A DNA stretch of 64,000 nucleotides from the NCBI GenBank assembly GCA_946407705.1, contig CAMJPC010000001.1, forward strand, positions 186,001 to 250,000, given 5' to 3'. Below the pieces are notes generated by a model. That model saw nothing but the letters and a program-made list of their open reading frames with translations, searched no databases and was not told where the DNA came from. The DNA is from an uncultured Clostridia bacterium. Lineage in GTDB: Bacteria; Bacillota; Clostridia; Saccharofermentanales; Saccharofermentanaceae. Below are positions 1 to 7,957 of this stretch, piece by piece. A program made the position numbers and the translations under genes. Position 1 is the first letter of the stretch. Every line of letters begins with the position of its first letter.

Positions 1-3000
1 GCTTCGTTCGTCAGCTTAACGATCCTGGTATCCGTGTGAGATGAGTTCTCTGCAGGCCTTGCATAAGGATGATAGATCTTATCCGTCTCAGCGGAGAAAA
101 CGCCTATCCTTGCGGAATTCTTACGGTCTGCGTAAGACTCGCCCGGACCTCTTCCGTACCAGGAACACTGTGCTCCGCCGCTTACTATCGGGAATCTGAT
201 CCCGTAGCGCACCATGTCGTATTTCGGAGTGAACTGCAAAGTTACCCTCATCTTGTCAGCAGAAGGAACCTCGTAGTACATCAGGACTTCGCCGTTCATG
301 GCAAAAGACTTGAATCTCGATACCATCGTAAAGCATCCGTCCTTCTTGCCGTACTCCGATCCTATGTAGCGGATGGATTCCTGTATGTGTTCGTAATCGC
401 TCTCCTTGGAGAAGACCGTTTTCGCGAGGATGAAGCTCCTGTCCGTTCTGTCGATGTTTGACGGACATCTGTAGAAGCTCGGACGCATGGGACCCTTGAG
501 GAAGTTGAATCCGTTGACGGAAAGTACAGAGCATCCTGCAGGTTCCTTGGCAAAACCGATCCGGAATCCTTCACCGTTGATGTAAAGCCGCTTGGGATCA
601 GAGCTCAGTGTCGTGCCGGTAACCAGCTTCATCGGAAGCTCCGTCTCTTCGGGAATGTCTATTCCGGTTTCCGGAGTGCTTATTCGCTCGACGATTCCGT
701 CCTCGTCTTCAGAGCCGGCGTCTTCAGGTACCTGAAGGACATTGTCCTTAACAGAAGTATCAGTACCCGCAGGAAGCGCTGCAGCGGAATCTTTGCTTTC
801 CAGAGCCTCCTGACCTTCGCCTGTCTTTACCAATACGGGGCTTGATATGGAATCGCAGATGATGTCCTGATAGAACGCTATCTCATAGCCTGCTTTCGCA
901 TAGTATGTATCATTTCTGAGCCTCATCGAAATATCAAAAACAAGCTCTTTGGTCATTGCGCTGTCGTACAGATCGATAAGATCGATCCTTCCCTCTCCCC
1001 ATCCGGGATTCAGGAACATCGACTTGGTAAACGGGAACTTTAACGTTCTCGAACCGTAAGGCTCTATCTCGCCGATGCTGCCCCTTCCCGATGCAAGCGT
1101 CTTGCCGCCCAGAAGAAGCTGCCATACGAGTTCCAGTTCTTCCGTATAGGCAAACGGGCTCATGTTGCGCATGGTAAGGTTTGCGGGATCGCTTACGGAA
1201 GCGAAGACCGCGATCATCTGGCACTGTTTCTTGATATCGAGATAGATCGGATGCGGGCTTCTTTCAGCATCGACTATTCCCTGTCCGATGCAGGAATTCT
1301 CCTTCTGTTTTCCGCCCACGAGATCCGCGTGATGGATCCACTTATACATCGTGTCATCGTCGGTGAAACGCGTTCTTCCGGGTATCGTCTCGAAAAGATT
1401 TCTTCCGGATTTGTTGAGCGTGAAGATCTTCTTCCTGTCAAGGCAGAGATCCACCCACGGTCCGAAAACAACACCGGCTTCATTCGGGAAAGGAATAAGA
1501 TCCGATACGCTCTCCTGCTCCTTGCCCTTCTTGCCGTGATTCTTCTTATCGGCAGCACAATACCAGGGACGTGTGTCATCTATGAGCTGACATTCGTGCT
1601 TAAATCTGATCGCCTTATCGATGTTGAAATTGTAATCCTGGAATCCCCACAAGACTACGCTGGGATGGTTCATCGCCGCTTCAACATAATCTCTCATGAG
1701 GAAATCCGCGGCCGTCGCTATGACATAGATGCCGTACTGGTCACAGAGATTGAGGAACTCGTCGGAAAGCGGGAATCCGTCGGCGATCACGCCGTTGATA
1801 CCTGCGCGCTTCATTAAGATGATGTCCTGACGCATGCGGTCCTGGGGAACGGCGATGCCGCCCTTAGGATCGAATTCATAGTATTTGACGAGCTGGAGAT
1901 TGATCCTTCTGTCATTGATGTTCAATTTACCCTGAACTATCTCGGCTGTCCTGAATCCGAAGCGCTTCTTTTTCGCGACAACGATCCTGCCTTCTGAATC
2001 CATGACCTCGAGAACGATATCGTACTGTACGGGTGTGGAGTCTGACCATTCGGCAACGTCGAGTGCTACGAATTCCGTCTCCGCCCTAGTCTCCTTGTTA
2101 GCATCCACAACGCCCACAATGCCCTGATTCTGGTTCCTGAGGTTAACGAACGGGAGTTTGTACGGATCGTACTCCGCGCGCGCCTCCAGGAGCGATACCC
2201 TGACCGAATAAGGGATCATGAAATTCGTATGGTTTCTCATCGAGAAATCGACCTTGACCAGGAAGTCACCGTGAGGAACTCTTGAGGCCTTGCCTCTTTC
2301 GGAAAGGCTGTTGATCTTGGCGACCTCGGTAATGTATGCCTCAGGGCAGTATTCAAGCTTAACGTGAAGATTGGACAGTTCGAGGAGCGCATCAAAGACC
2401 AGCATTATCGGTCTGAAGATGCCCGCGAAGCCATAGTTCATGATGTCCAGGATAACGTGACCGCTGTCATCCCTGTCATATCTGTTTACTATGATGACGA
2501 TCTGGTTGATGCCTGCGATGGCGGCCTCGGAAATAAGCAGACGCTTTCTCGTCAGAACGCTGTGAGAACTGCAGATGAGCTTGTCGTTTACATAAACCTG
2601 AAAGCTTCCGCAGATACCTGATGTTTCCAAATAGATGGCTCTCTCAAGATCTTCAGGCGAAAAGACTGCGGTAGTCCTGTAGATACCCGTCTCATCATCT
2701 TCCGAACGTGTGGAGCTTCTTACGTACTTATCGCTTATCGTGTCTTCGTGACGCGCAGTATTGTCGTTTAATCTTTCGGGATACTCGTAAAGGAGATTCT
2801 GAGGAAGTCCGTAGCCTTCCGTCTGCCATGTCGAAGGGCAGTTGACGATATCCCATTCGGTATCGTCAAAAGAACGGAGCATGGCACCGAAAGGAATCTC
2901 GGTATCACCGTGGGCAAGATAGAATTTCCAGGTCTTAAGAGGCCTGTGATATGGAGAAACGACCTTGCCGAATTCCGGCATTACGCGGTCGTTGTATATG

Positions 3001-3053
3001 AAGTCGAAAGACTCATAAGGCAGGAAGCCGTCGTTCGAATATGTGAATTCCAA
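1..3053 (-). CDS. LacZ-like glycoside hydrolase family 2 protein, catalytic residues lost; 3' end outside window
   Basis: About 1017 codons are open without a stop and run off the left edge. The domain order is that of E. coli LacZ: sugar-binding and immunoglobulin-like domains, a TIM barrel (about residues 330-570), then a Bgal_small_N-like C-terminal domain ending near the edge with WYGRGPGESYADR, matching LacZ WLGLGPQENYPDR. The barrel is degenerate. After NHPSVVLW (residues 462-469) the canonical S-L-G-N-E is replaced by G-F-Q-D-Y, so Tyr474 sits where the acid/base Glu should be. The stretch holding the nucleophile (CEYAHAMGN in LacZ) is replaced by a short unrelated segment, and the metal/substrate NEANIETHG motif is missing. 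There is no signal peptide. The start is probably TTG, nine bases after GGAGG (a second in-frame TTG lies 6 bases upstream). Family membership is clear; it is probably not an active galactosidase, and its real role (sugar binding or structural) is unknown. Confidence 0.85.
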   Translation of the reverse strand, partial: MEFTYSNDGFLPYESFDFIYNDRVMPEFGKVVSPYHRPLKTWKFYLAHGDTEIPFGAMLRSFDDTEWDIVNCPSTWQTEGYGLPQNLLYEYPERLNDNTARHEDTISDKYVRSSTRSEDDETGIYRTTAVFSPEDLERAIYLETSGICGSFQVYVNDKLICSSHSVLTRKRLLISEAAIAGINQIVIIVNRYDRDDSGHVILDIMNYGFAGIFRPIMLVFDALLELSNLHVKLEYCPEAYITEVAKINSLSERGKASRVPHGDFLVKVDFSMRNHTNFMIPYSVRVSLLEARAEYDPYKLPFVNLRNQNQGIVGVVDANKETRAETEFVALDVAEWSDSTPVQYDIVLEVMDSEGRIVVAKKKRFGFRTAEIVQGKLNINDRRINLQLVKYYEFDPKGGIAVPQDRMRQDIILMKRAGINGVIADGFPLSDEFLNLCDQYGIYVIATAADFLMRDYVEAAMNHPSVVLWGFQDYNFNIDKAIRFKHECQLIDDTRPWYCAADKKNHGKKGKEQESVSDLIPFPNEAGVVFGPWVDLCLDRKKIFTLNKSGRNLFETIPGRTRFTDDDTMYKWIHHADLVGGKQKENSCIGQGIVDAERSPHPIYLDIKKQCQMIAVFASVSDPANLTMRNMSPFAYTEELELVWQLLLGGKTLASGRGSIGEIEPYGSRTLKFPFTKSMFLNPGWGEGRIDLIDLYDSAMTKELVFDISMRLRNDTYYAKAGYEIAFYQDIICDSISSPVLVKTGEGQEALESKDSAAALPAGTDTSVKDNVLQVPEDAGSEDEDGIVERISTPETGIDIPEETELPMKLVTGTTLSSDPKRLYINGEGFRIGFAKEPAGCSVLSVNGFNFLKGPMRPSFYRCPSNIDRTDRSFILAKTVFSKESDYEHIQESIRYIGSEYGKKDGCFTMVSRFKSFAMNGEVLMYYEVPSADKMRVTLQFTPKYDMVRYGIRFPIVSGGAQCSWYGRGPGESYADRKNSARIGVFSAETDKIYHPYARPAENSSHTDTRIVKLTNE

Positions 3054-3161
3054 TGTCAAACGCCTCCTTTACTTGAAAATGGCGACAATTAACTACTGTA
3101 ATTGTAACATTAAAGGCGTTTGACTAAGTTTCATAAGCGTTACAAATAAGAACGCGCGGGT

Positions 3162-4493
3162 TTAGTATCTGATGCCTGCGATCTTCCACTTTCCCTTGAT
3201 GCGGACGATGTAAAGACGTGCTGTAGTCTTTACGACTTCCCTATCTTTGGAACCCCAGAACATTTCCATGTGCTGCTCAACATAAGCTTCAACATAGTAG
3301 ATGTCCTTGGTGTAGCAGATGAATTCCTTGACCTGTTCGTTCTTGATGTCAACCTTGCCGTGTCTTGTGTACCACTCACGGGAGGAGTTTCTCTTGATGT
3401 CTCTCAAAGTCTTGGAATTGCTCGGGAAATACTTATCCAAAGCATAGTTTCCGGCATCCTGCGAAATATAGTTTGCAAAGTCCTTGGTAAAAGAGATGGC
3501 GAACTTCTCGACTTCTTCCTTGTCAGTTGCTTCCGCACGGAACTTGATGGAATACTCACCCGTGGTCTTGTCCTTCTCGGGCTTGACCTCAGCGCCGTCC
3601 GCATCAGTCACCTTGATGACGGGTTCTTCATAGAAACCCTTGGCCTCATAGACGCACATAGCGGGAAGTTCCGCATAAGGCTTAAGATACTTGTTTTCGG
3701 CAAGCTCTATTCCCTGCTGTGTCTTATAGGCAACAGGAACATCCTTGCCGTTGATCGTAAGCTTATAGGATTCGGGAATCGTAATCTTGAGATCGTACTG
3801 TGCAGCTGAATAGAACTCGAGCTTGTCAGATTTCCACGCCTTGAATCCGTAAGGAGGATTCTGCGTCTCGTCTTCCGCGAGCTTTAACTTTGCGATGATC
3901 TCGTTGCCTGCGACAATGTAATACTCAGGCGCGTCTTCCGCATAGTCTTCAGTCTGCTTATAAGTGAATTCCTTGCCCTTGATGAGGTTAAGGATGAATC
4001 CTTTTACCGAGCCGTCGTTCTCGAATTCGGAAAGCTGTGGTTTATCTTTATACAGAGCGTAGAGCGAATCTATATCATTGTTCGCAAAAAGCTGAATAGC
4101 ATTATCCGCCTGATGGTAAGGAAGGCTGTCCTGATAGAGCTTCTCGTATTTTCCGAGGAATCCGTTGAACCAGATGAGACCGCCGGCGATCGCTATGGTA
4201 AGAGCCACGAGCCAGATGATGAGCACTTTCGTGAACTTGCTTATCTTCGGTTTATTCTGCTTTTCCGCCTGTTCGGCATTCCCGGTCTTCTCGGTCTTCT
4301 CAGGTTCTTCAACCTTTTTGACGGGTTCTTTGTCTTCCCTGACTGCAGGCTTTCTTGGCTTTGCGGGAGCCGGAGCTGCCTTAAGAGAAGGTTCTGCGCC
4401 CTTTGCAGGAACAGGCCTCTTCTCATTAACTGAAGGTCTTGAGGGTTTTGCGGGCATTCCTGTCTTTACAGGCTTTCCGTTCTGTTCAGTCAT
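3162..4493 (-). CDS. membrane-anchored extracytoplasmic protein of unknown function
   Basis: 443 residues. The first ~90 are a disordered Pro/Lys/Glu/Ala-rich segment, followed by one transmembrane helix (about 93-112, VLIIWLVALTIAIAGGLIWF). The remaining ~330 residues are predicted outside the cell because the cytoplasmic side is strongly basic. The outer part starts with a helical region and ends with a beta-rich domain (KTTARLYIVRIKGKWKIAGIRY) that resembles an NTF2-like or DUF4878-type fold; this is only an impression. It starts 8 bases after the stop of the phosphodiester-glycosidase-like gene, and both proteins share the layout disordered cytoplasmic tail, one helix, outer domain. They are therefore probably co-expressed and may act together at the envelope. 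I do not recognise a family. Confidence 0.8.
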   Translation of the reverse strand: MTEQNGKPVKTGMPAKPSRPSVNEKRPVPAKGAEPSLKAAPAPAKPRKPAVREDKEPVKKVEEPEKTEKTGNAEQAEKQNKPKISKFTKVLIIWLVALTIAIAGGLIWFNGFLGKYEKLYQDSLPYHQADNAIQLFANNDIDSLYALYKDKPQLSEFENDGSVKGFILNLIKGKEFTYKQTEDYAEDAPEYYIVAGNEIIAKLKLAEDETQNPPYGFKAWKSDKLEFYSAAQYDLKITIPESYKLTINGKDVPVAYKTQQGIELAENKYLKPYAELPAMCVYEAKGFYEEPVIKVTDADGAEVKPEKDKTTGEYSIKFRAEATDKEEVEKFAISFTKDFANYISQDAGNYALDKYFPSNSKTLRDIKRNSSREWYTRHGKVDIKNEQVKEFICYTKDIYYVEAYVEQHMEMFWGSKDREVVKTTARLYIVRIKGKWKIAGIRY

Positions 4494-4501
4494 ACGTCAA
4501 C

Positions 4502-6115
4502 TCAAGCCTCCTTGGAAGAGGTTTCAGCCTTAGTGGAAGCATTCTTGGGAAGTACGACAAAAGCCGTAGGCATCTTTCTGCTCTGTCTGATGCTGGAACT
4601 TGATACGAGTTCCTCGTTGTTGTACCACATTGCAGAAGACATTCCGCCGTCAAGGTTTGCCGCGTTGACAGCACCGTATTCCTTCATTACCTCGATGAGA
4701 TCTGCCATTGTGGCACCCATCGAAGCCGTCTTTCTTCCTTCGATGACGAGGAGGAGAACTGCCCCGTCCTCACGCTGTCCTATTGCCGTTCTCGGATTGA
4801 GACCGCCGCTGTTTCCGCTGTACTTGGCAGCCTTGCCGTTTACGATGAGCGTAGGTCCGAATGAGACTGCGTCCCTGACACCGATGTTGAGAGCCTGCTG
4901 GCCCGTCATTCTTCCGACTACGAGTACGTTGTCCTTTGTAAAGCCGTAAACGTCATATGTGCCATTGGGATAACCCATCCTGAGCTTGCCGTCTGCGATG
5001 ACGATTCCTTCTGGCCATCCGCCGATGCCCATACCGCCCTTGTCTTCGTACTTACCGCCGTTGACGCCGCCTACGGCACCTGACTTTTCGATGTGCTCCT
5101 TGAGAGTGTATCCTGCGCCCCTGTGGTTGTATTCTTCGAGGGTCGATACCTTAACTCTTGAAGGGTCCTCTACGACCATCATGACACCGCGGTACATGGG
5201 TCCGCTGATCTCATGGATCTCAACACCGTCTCCGTCCGGATCGAAAGGATTGACTGCAGCAGCTGCGGCCTTGCTCTTGTTTTCGCCGACTTTGACGAGT
5301 TTTGTATCAGTGATGGTATCGAATTCCTGTGTCTTGTTCCTGTTGAGGATATCCTGGATCTCTTCTTCTGAAAGGATCAGCTGAGCCATGACTCCGCCTA
5401 CGGAAGATTCCATGACTGAAGATACGAACTGGTCACGCAGATGCGGAGAAGGTCCCTTCATGATGATCCCGAGGAAAGAATAGAATCCCGCAAGGACTAT
5501 CACAAGCGAGAATACAAGTACGACGGAGCCTCTGCCTAACGCAAGGAGTGCCGTCTTAGCGATCTTGCGTGCAAGCTCTTTCTGCTGTTCTTTTCTTTCA
5601 GCCTCAGCCCTTAACGCTTCCTGTCTCGATACAGTTCTTCTGACAGGAACTGATACGCTGCCTGCACCTGCTCCAGAAACGGCAATTGCTCTTCTCTGGA
5701 TGGGAGGCGTGGCTCCGGGTCTCCTGACGGCAACAACGCCTGCGCCGTTTCTTACCTGGACATGACCCTTTACGTTTTTGGCTGCGTTCGCATTTACTCT
5801 GTTTGCAGATGACGCCTTGATGGGCGTCTTAAGCCTGTTCTTCCGGTCGTCAACCCACATGATGCTTCTGCCGGCAAACTGATCGTTACGGCGTGTGGGC
5901 AAATTCGAGTAATTTGCGGGCGGAGTATTCCTTCCTGCTGCTACGGGCTGCTCGATCGTCATCTTTCTCGTCTCGTAGGCGGCAACGACCTTATCGATCA
6001 TCTCATTTCTGCCGTCTTCTGAGAGGCTCTTCATCTTCTGATAAAGCGCCGACTTTTTCGCAGGGTCGAGGCCCGCAACTATATGCTTAAACTTTGTAAC
6101 ATTGTTATCGCTCAT
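4502..6115 (-). CDS. membrane-anchored phosphodiester glycosidase (NAGPA-domain) protein
   Basis: 537 residues. Residues 1-190 are a basic, Arg/Ala/Pro-rich tail; a transmembrane helix follows (about 196-215, VVLVFSLVIVLAGFYSFLGI). The C-terminal ~250 residues match the NAGPA / DUF2233 family of phosphodiester glycosidases: VNGGKYEDKGG, the FGPTLIVNGKA segment, NPRTAIGQREDGAVLLLVIEGR and the hallmark NLDGGMSSAMWYN near the end. Related domains remove sugar phosphodiesters from cell-surface polymers or, in animals, uncover mannose-6-phosphate. The active domain should face outside. The ATG is preceded by GGGAAAC, a fair ribosome site. A TATAAT box lies about 53 bases upstream (6168-6173) with a poor -35. 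It leads a two-gene unit with the 443-residue protein. The substrate is not deducible; an envelope teichoic-type or exopolysaccharide linkage is an inference. Confidence 0.85.
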   Translation of the reverse strand: MSDNNVTKFKHIVAGLDPAKKSALYQKMKSLSEDGRNEMIDKVVAAYETRKMTIEQPVAAGRNTPPANYSNLPTRRNDQFAGRSIMWVDDRKNRLKTPIKASSANRVNANAAKNVKGHVQVRNGAGVVAVRRPGATPPIQRRAIAVSGAGAGSVSVPVRRTVSRQEALRAEAERKEQQKELARKIAKTALLALGRGSVVLVFSLVIVLAGFYSFLGIIMKGPSPHLRDQFVSSVMESSVGGVMAQLILSEEEIQDILNRNKTQEFDTITDTKLVKVGENKSKAAAAAVNPFDPDGDGVEIHEISGPMYRGVMMVVEDPSRVKVSTLEEYNHRGAGYTLKEHIEKSGAVGGVNGGKYEDKGGMGIGGWPEGIVIADGKLRMGYPNGTYDVYGFTKDNVLVVGRMTGQQALNIGVRDAVSFGPTLIVNGKAAKYSGNSGGLNPRTAIGQREDGAVLLLVIEGRKTASMGATMADLIEVMKEYGAVNAANLDGGMSSAMWYNNEELVSSSSIRQSRKMPTAFVVLPKNASTKAETSSKEA

Positions 6116-6235
6116 ATCCAGTTTCCCTTCAAAAACTCAAACCTATATAAAAGGCTTAACATAAGGGATTATACAAAAAGGATATTGGCGGAAAGCCGTT
6201 GTAAGCAAACTGTAAAGATATCGAAAAAACGGGGT

Positions 6236-6264
6236 AAAAAAAGGACTGCGTGATCGCAGTCCTT
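6236..6264 (-). terminator. intrinsic terminator after tRNA-Phe
   Basis: On the minus strand AAGGACTGCG pairs with CGCAGTCCTT around an ATCA loop and runs into seven T. It starts three bases after the CCA end of tRNA-Phe and closes the tRNA group. Confidence 0.9.
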
Positions 6265-6267
6265 CTT

Positions 6268-6343
6268 TGGTGCCCAGAGACGGAATCGAACCATCGACAC
6301 GGGGATTTTCAGTCCCCTGCTCTACCGACTGAGCTATCTGGGC
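6268..6343 (-). tRNA. tRNA-Phe (GAA)
   Basis: 76 nt including an encoded CCA. The acceptor stem GCCCAGA pairs with TCTGGGC, the anticodon loop reads CTGAAAA (anticodon GAA), and the T arm contains GGTTCGATTCC. It is the last of three minus-strand tRNAs and is separated from tRNA-Asp by a hairpin with a T tract. Confidence 0.97.
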
Positions 6344-6382
6344 AAAAAACAAGCCGGAAATTGCGGAACAAGATCCGGCTTG
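6344..6382 (-). terminator. terminator-like hairpin between tRNA-Asp and tRNA-Phe
   Basis: The arms CAAGCCGGA and TCCGGCTTG enclose a 15-base loop and are followed by six T that end at the base just before the mature 5' end of tRNA-Phe. No promoter lies between it and tRNA-Phe, so tRNA-Phe would depend on read-through, or the hairpin is a processing signal. Confidence 0.7.
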
Positions 6383-6384
6383 AT

Positions 6385-6461
6385 TGGCGACGCAGAAGGG
6401 TCTCGAACCCTCGACCTCCAGCGTGACAGGCTGGCGCTCTAACCAACTGAGCTACTGCGCC
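6385..6461 (-). tRNA. tRNA-Asp (GTC)
   Basis: 77 nt including CCA. The acceptor stem GGCGCAG pairs with CTGCGTC (one G-U), the discriminator base is G and the anticodon loop contains CTGTCAC (anticodon GTC). It lies 3 bases downstream of tRNA-Val in the same transcript. Confidence 0.97.
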
Positions 6462-6464
6462 GTA

Positions 6465-6540
6465 TGGTGGAAACTACAGGGCTCGAACCTGTGACCCTCT
6501 GCTTGTAAGGCAGATGCTCTCCCAGCTGAGCTAAGCTTCC
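6465..6540 (-). tRNA. tRNA-Val (TAC)
   Basis: 76 nt including CCA. The acceptor stem GGAAGCT pairs with AGTTTCC, and the anticodon loop contains CTTACAA (anticodon TAC). First gene behind the consensus promoter at 6571-6599. Confidence 0.97.
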
Positions 6541-6570
6541 AACAGCTGTGCGTTTTTGAAACGCGAATGA

Positions 6571-6599
6571 ATTATAAAATAACTTGCACGTGCTGTCAA
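6571..6599 (-). promoter_or_regulatory. consensus sigma-A promoter of the tRNA Val-Asp(-Phe) unit
   Basis: TTGACA, 17 bases, TATAAT on the minus strand, a perfect match to the vegetative consensus. The predicted start lies about 24 bases before tRNA-Val. The -35 box begins right after the stop of the gene at 6608-7084. Confidence 0.9.
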
Positions 6600-6607
6600 C
6601 AAGTATT

Positions 6608-7084
6608 TTACGTACGGGAATAGTATACGTAAAGATATGCGTTTCCGTCGGGTTCCTCATCAATGATGTAAACCACGTTTTTCTCTGTATCTTTGCCCAG
6701 TTTGGAGCCCATGATCCAGATGATCGCGCCGCTCTTGGGCTGGGGCTTTATGGACGCTTTTGTCAGCGCCTGCTCTGCGTACTGGTTATATCCGTCAATG
6801 CCGCAGTAACCGCCTCCTCCGCCGTATCCGATGCTGAGAACATTTATATAGTTCTCCAAGTCATTGTTCATGATCCTGAATTTAGCCTCGTAATACTGTC
6901 TCATAAAAAGAAATCCGGCCTTATTGATCTTCTCGAGCCTCAGGTTGGGATCATCCGCGATCGGGACCGCATTCGTCCTGCTGATCAAAGCGCTAGAACG
7001 GTCATAGTAAAAACCGACGCCCATTACGATCACGAGGATCACGGTAATGAAAATAAGTACGATCTCTTTTTTCTTAAGTCCCAT
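6608..7084 (-). CDS. small membrane-anchored protein of unknown function
   Basis: 158 residues: a basic start (MGLKKKE), a transmembrane helix at about residues 7-26 (IVLIFITVILVIVMGVGFYY), and an outer domain of about 130 residues with a glycine run (YGGGGGYCG, about residue 90) and a beta-rich end. I recognise no family. It begins 14 bases after the tatD stop, so it is the last gene of a metG-tatD unit. The tRNA promoter starts just beyond its stop codon. Confidence 0.75.
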   Translation of the reverse strand: MGLKKKEIVLIFITVILVIVMGVGFYYDRSSALISRTNAVPIADDPNLRLEKINKAGFLFMRQYYEAKFRIMNNDLENYINVLSIGYGGGGGYCGIDGYNQYAEQALTKASIKPQPKSGAIIWIMGSKLGKDTEKNVVYIIDEEPDGNAYLYVYYSRT

Positions 7085-7098
7085 ATATCTGCTCCGTT

Positions 7099-7914
7099 TC
7101 AGGAAATATTGTACAATTCGTTTCCGTTATCATAGGTTATCCTGGCCGCTTCTTCAAGGGAAATGCCTTTTATCTCCGCAATCTTCATGCATACGTAAGG
7201 CACGTGGCAGGGTTCGTTTACGCTTCCCCTGTTGGGTTCAGGCGTAAGATAAGGGCTGTCAGTCTCGATAACTATGCGGTCGAGCGGCGTGCCTCTCAGT
7301 ACTTCCGGCGTCTTTTTGTTGTTCTTGAACGTAAGTGGTCCGTCAAAGCCGATGAAAAATCCCATCTTTATAAGTTCCTGAGACGCCTCGGGAGAGCACG
7401 AGCAGCAGTGGCATACACCGGGCAGCTTCCTGAGCTTCCCTTCCTTATGGAACCTTCTGAGGATGTCCAGGCAGTCGCCTGTCGCGTCCCTCTCGTGAAG
7501 GATGAAGGGAACGTCGTATTCGTAAGCAAGCATCAGCTGCTTCTCGAAAACTTCCCTCTGGACGGTTCTCTCGGACAGGTCATAGTAATAATCAAGTCCG
7601 ATCTCGCCTATTGCCAGGATCTTGGACCCTTCCCTGCTTTCCATGCATTCCCTGAGGTAAGCTTCGACATCCGCGTCATAGGTCTTTGCCTCATGAGGAT
7701 GGATCCCTACGGAAGCGAAAAGTTCCACTCCGGAAGTGCCGCTAAATCCGTCTGCAGCAGCCACTGCGGCCATCGAAGACTCTTTTGAATCCCCCGGTAT
7801 CAAAATGCGTGTAACGCCGCTTGCAGCGCATCTGGCGAGGATATCCCTGATATCCGTTCCCGCCTCTTCATATCTGCGGTCATAGATATGGGCATGAGTA
7901 TCAAAGAAACTCAT
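7099..7914 (-). CDS. tatD: TatD-family metal-dependent hydrolase (DNase)
   Basis: 271 residues from the chosen ATG. TatD proteins are metal-dependent TIM-barrel nucleases acting on DNA ends and in quality control. The metal ligands are visible: DTHAH at the start, GEIGLDYYY, FILHERDA, the CHCCS segment in place of the usual HCFSG, and IETDSPYLTPEPNRG. An upstream in-frame GTG would add 13 residues, but the family normally begins just before DTHAH. The reading frame opens just after the metG stop, which places it in an operon with metG as in many Firmicutes. The Cys in the HCFSG-type motif is a mild deviation. Confidence 0.92.
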   Translation of the reverse strand: MSFFDTHAHIYDRRYEEAGTDIRDILARCAASGVTRILIPGDSKESSMAAVAAADGFSGTSGVELFASVGIHPHEAKTYDADVEAYLRECMESREGSKILAIGEIGLDYYYDLSERTVQREVFEKQLMLAYEYDVPFILHERDATGDCLDILRRFHKEGKLRKLPGVCHCCSCSPEASQELIKMGFFIGFDGPLTFKNNKKTPEVLRGTPLDRIVIETDSPYLTPEPNRGSVNEPCHVPYVCMKIAEIKGISLEEAARITYDNGNELYNIS

Positions 7915-7957
7915 GCCCTGATCTTCAGGTTTGAAATAACTGATCTCTCTCACGATA

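Noticed and set aside
1620..1650. Frameshift or sequencing error as the reason for the missing GH2 catalytic residue
   Set aside because: The frame is open on both sides and flanking residues align with LacZ without a shift, so the change is a substitution plus segment replacement.
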